A program made the translations under genes and the position numbers. Shown one piece after another: positions 60,961 through 64,000 of a stretch of 64,000 nucleotides of DNA. Source of the stretch: Malus domestica (lineage: Eukaryota; Streptophyta; Magnoliopsida; Rosales; Rosaceae); contig NC_091675.1 in the NCBI RefSeq assembly GCF_042453785.1, forward strand, positions 4,042,501 through 4,106,500, given 5' to 3'. Below the pieces are notes generated by a model. It saw only the letters and a list, made by a program, of their open reading frames with translations. It had not been told where the DNA came from and ran no database searches. Position 1 is the first letter of the stretch. Every line of letters starts with the position of its first letter.

Positions 60961-63465
60961 TCAGGAATGAGGAATTCGAGTTTTTATCGGTTTCAACTTC
61001 AAGCCCATGCTTTCTGGTGAAAGAAGCTCAGGTGCGATGCAGGACGGACTCAAGGGGCTTCTTGGGCTGACACTGGACTGAGAAGGCCTGTACAAACCAT
61101 ATCCCATGAGGAAGTACTCTAGCGGTATCAACATCGCATGCGGCTGCTCTTCTGTCACCATTGACCCACATGCCTGAACCTGTAGGTCACCCACACGTCC
61201 AGTAATGAGCTTACCCTATATTCATGGAAAAGTACGACTAAAACTTGATATGACCGTAGAAATTAGCCGGGTTGCATACCTCAACCAAGGCACTATATCT
61301 TCTATCTAGTTTTGAAGTCATGTAGAGAGCTTCTGAGTGAAACGGAGAGCTGTCACCAACAAATATTAGCGAACGGCATTGTAGCTTTCTCAATCCTTCA
61401 GAAATGTCAGGTCTCCTACGAGACATTAAAAATTGAATTAATTCCATGCCACCTAATGCATCAAACTCCGATTATGAAGTGGTTATAATTGGACATCCTG
61501 TATGCATTTTGTGCAGTTAACACTACAGAATGCCACAGTGATTGCTAATATCTCACTACTGATAATTTGTCTGCCGGGGACAACCCCTTCCTAAGTGGGG
61601 TGGTTTGTTACTGGGATTTGATCATAGAATAAAAATATAAAAGAAATCTCGGGAACAGAATTTACCCATTCATTGCCTCAAGAAATCGCCAAACATTCGA
61701 ACTATGCCTTTCATCAAGTGACTGTAAGAGCATACAGACATTAGACATGAGATCAGCACTTAACCACCGTCATCGTTGGTTTTATATAGACATGGAACGT
61801 AACATAATAAAAGATAAAAAAAGGCTAGAACACTAACTCTTCTGCATGCCTGAACTATATCTGACTCTGGTACTTGAACACTACCACGAACTTCCTGCAG
61901 CCATGATTTAAAACTTAAACAATCAAACCAAAATAGATGCCGGGACACAAATATATGTGAGTTCAACTAACAGTGGCAGACCTTGCTGAAGTACCGCTTA
62001 AGCAATATCTCCTTAACCACGCCGCACATGCCATAAAAGTAGAGTAAATTCGACATCACCTGAAAATGAGATTAAATGTCAATGTGAGAACCAGATTTTC
62101 CTTAAACCCAACAAAGTTATACATCCAGGAAGGGGAGAAAGAAAAACCTTATTATACAACCATTCTGTCCAAGTGGCTGCTTTGCATATAGGTGAAACAA
62201 GTATCAAACCCATGACACGTGGTCTATATTTCATCTGTTGCCAAGAGTTATAGGAAAATCAGACAATTAAGGACTTATTGAAAGATAAGGAACACATGTA
62301 AGCACCAATCTGCACTGTGCCAAGAGATCTTACAGCAAATTGGGTGAGAATGAAAGCTCCAGCTGTAACCCCCATACACATCACTGCACCGAGTCTACGG
62401 AGAGAGAAAGAGATATCAGGGTAACTACCTTCATTTTTCAATCATCTAAATAGAAGGATGATTATTTACTTGCGTGTGTTCAGTAAATGGGAGTCAAGAC
62501 ACTAAACCAGAAGCATTATAATGAACAGGCATTTAATTCAGATCACTCCAAAGCAAGTTCTTGTTTGACATGAAATGGAAATTTCATTTACCCAAAAAAG
62601 TCGAGAACCTCGGCAATCTGATCCACTAAATCATCAACAGAATACAACGGATCATCAAGGCTAATTGCAGAAGCTCCCAACTGAAAAAATTCTTGAAGAA
62701 GGCACAAGATAAGATACGATGTGAAAAATAGCACTCAAATACAAGAGAAAATTAGTCATAAAAATCAAGTGGAATCCATATATGTAGTCAAGTTATTGAT
62801 TTACAAACCTCATGGCCAGGAGGACTGATATGATATATGCAAAAGTTGTGAAGCAGCAAGGAACAAGCTTCTGGACAAAAGAATAATCCTTGAAAGCAGG
62901 ACATATCTGGTAAATCAGATAATAAGACAAATGATAAGTTGGACCTTAATGTCACGAAAAGAAACAATGACGTTGAAGCGTTTGGTTGAGATAATCCATG
63001 ATGCTCGAGGTTTTAAATACTTGTACAAAGTAGGTAAAAAATTAAGACAGAATTTCTCCAATTTAGTAAGAAAAAAGCAAGACCAAACTAGTTAGGAAAC
63101 TGCACTCATAACAAATAAATTTCAGAGATAGAAATTGATCAAACACATTTTCTTACTACACATAATATTTCAGGGTTATGAACAATTTGATTCTACTAAA
63201 AAATTTGGAATTGAAACTGATGGATAAGATCAATCAAGGTAAACGGCCAGGCAATAAATTTTAATTTCATGAGTGGCACACATCCACGTACGCAAGACAA
63301 AGACAATCCAAATGTACAACCAATCAAAACAATACTTATCGGTAGCTAAGCCATGTTCTACTTACGGTTTAAGGCTAAATCAGGATACGTGACAAGAGCT
63401 GGCTTGTCCGGATCTCCCAACACAGCGACCGACACAATACCAAGACCGGTTCTCACAATATGCTC
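60961..63465 (-). CDS. NDL2: NDL (N-myc downregulated-like) protein, 10 exons visible, 5' partial
   Basis: Minus-strand exons in coding order: 63465-63366, 62906-62809, 62680-62592, 62394-62334, 62234-62148, 62059-61982, 61894-61838, 61721-61666, 61415-61280, 61179-60961; phases agree and give 326 residues plus stop. The protein has the Ndr alpha/beta-hydrolase fold: [57 protein letters not shown] (elbow without a catalytic Ser), [10 protein letters not shown], and a conserved end with [20 protein letters not shown] and [23 protein letters not shown] proteins are non-enzymatic and bind the G-beta AGB1/RGS1 system, influencing auxin transport. The first exon (about 20-25 residues) is not in the window; intron 1 exceeds 535 bp. 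NDL2 rests on remembered gene order, with NDL1-3 equally likely by sequence. Confidence 0.93.
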
Positions 63466-64000
63466 CTGCATAGAGATGCCATAACAGGATACAATTTAGA
63501 CAACATTTCAGGGAAGTAAAATTGAAACAGAATAGTGACAAAGCATTCTTATGACTGCGAATCAGCATTCAAGAGATAAACCGCGCACGTTAAGAAGGCG
63601 CCTTTTCGGGTTATTTACTGTGAGGAGATGATAATACACTAACAACCATACCACAGTATACTGCCATCAAGAAGAAAAGTAGAGTGATCGTATGCAGTCA
63701 GTACCCTTAATAACAAGGTATAAAATTGACCACTTTTGCTCATATGGGCACGAAGCAATCATCAAAGAAAGTTTGAATTTTTATTCTTTGACTCCAAGAA
63801 TATCAGCATTCCAATTACTAACCAACCAAATACAGTATATTTCCCAAAGCAGAAAAATTATACTACTAACTATTTTCTAGATAATGGACTCATATACTCA
63901 CTTACGCAGCTCCCAAATGAGAAAAAATGCATTTTGTTTTTCAAAAGAAAGAGAATTTAATAAAAACCCAACGACAAAAATAGACAATCTGAATTTGTTA
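63466..64000 (-). other. Part of NDL intron 1
   Basis: The sequence beyond the first visible NDL exon is AT-rich and contains no start exon with the expected '...GGK' end. The first coding exon should therefore lie past 64000. No other feature is seen. Confidence 0.6.

Overview
This window is plant nuclear DNA, almost certainly from a woody eudicot of the rosid group. The family is probably Rosaceae, apple/pear type, judged from the style of its SINEs, MITEs and LTR elements; that is recollection, not a database match. The genes have many short exons with GT/AG borders in AT-rich introns, and the space between them is filled with layered mobile elements. All gene models below were built by eye from splice sites and reading phase. 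Every complete model closes in frame.

Layout, left to right. 1-4.0 kb: intergenic DNA with a diverged tandem duplication, a long (GA)n run and a SINE remnant. 4.0-10.2 kb (+): a 13-exon Raf-like MAPKKK of the EDR1 type, with a small LINE insertion in intron 3. 12.5-13.4 kb (+): RTH, the RTE1 homologue. 14.3-15.9 kb (-): a 5-exon conserved gene of unknown function, convergent with RTH. 16.7-18.2 kb (-): a decayed LRR receptor-like protein. 18.6-21.9 kb: a SINE and a 2.27-kb hAT-type element with clean target duplications. 23.1-31.8 kb (+): a 20-exon KEA4/5/6-type K+/H+ antiporter whose intron 15 carries a 3.3-kb block of two Ty3/gypsy-type gag-bearing fossils in inverted orientation. 34.1-39.2 kb: a Ty1/copia fossil with both LTRs. 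43.7-44.3 kb (+): an intronless PYL2-type ABA receptor. 46.6-48.2 kb: a hAT-like non-autonomous element holding an RPL23 retrocopy. 48.3-50.0 kb: a LINE 3' fragment. 51.2-52.7 kb: a MULE-type MITE and a striking palindromic MITE cluster. 54.8-56.8 kb (+): an ATH1-type BELL homeobox gene with a uORF. 57.6-59.2 kb (+): a PS2/PECP-type HAD phosphatase. 61.0-63.5 kb (-): an NDL gene whose first exon lies beyond the window.

The genes do not form an operon or a pathway cluster. Several touch stress or hormone signalling: ethylene (RTH), ABA (PYL2), a Raf-like MAPKKK, G-protein/auxin-linked NDL, and ATH1. As I recall, the Arabidopsis relatives of NDL, KEA, the unknown gene and the kinase lie close together on chromosome 5 (At5g11790 to At5g11850), and KEA4/NDL3 are neighbours on chromosome 2, so this looks like conserved microsynteny expanded by insertions.

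I found no convincing new biological system. The most interesting structures are the MITE palindrome, the RPL23 retrocopy nested in a hAT-like element, the inverted retroelement block inside a KEA intron, and the uORF ahead of ATH1.
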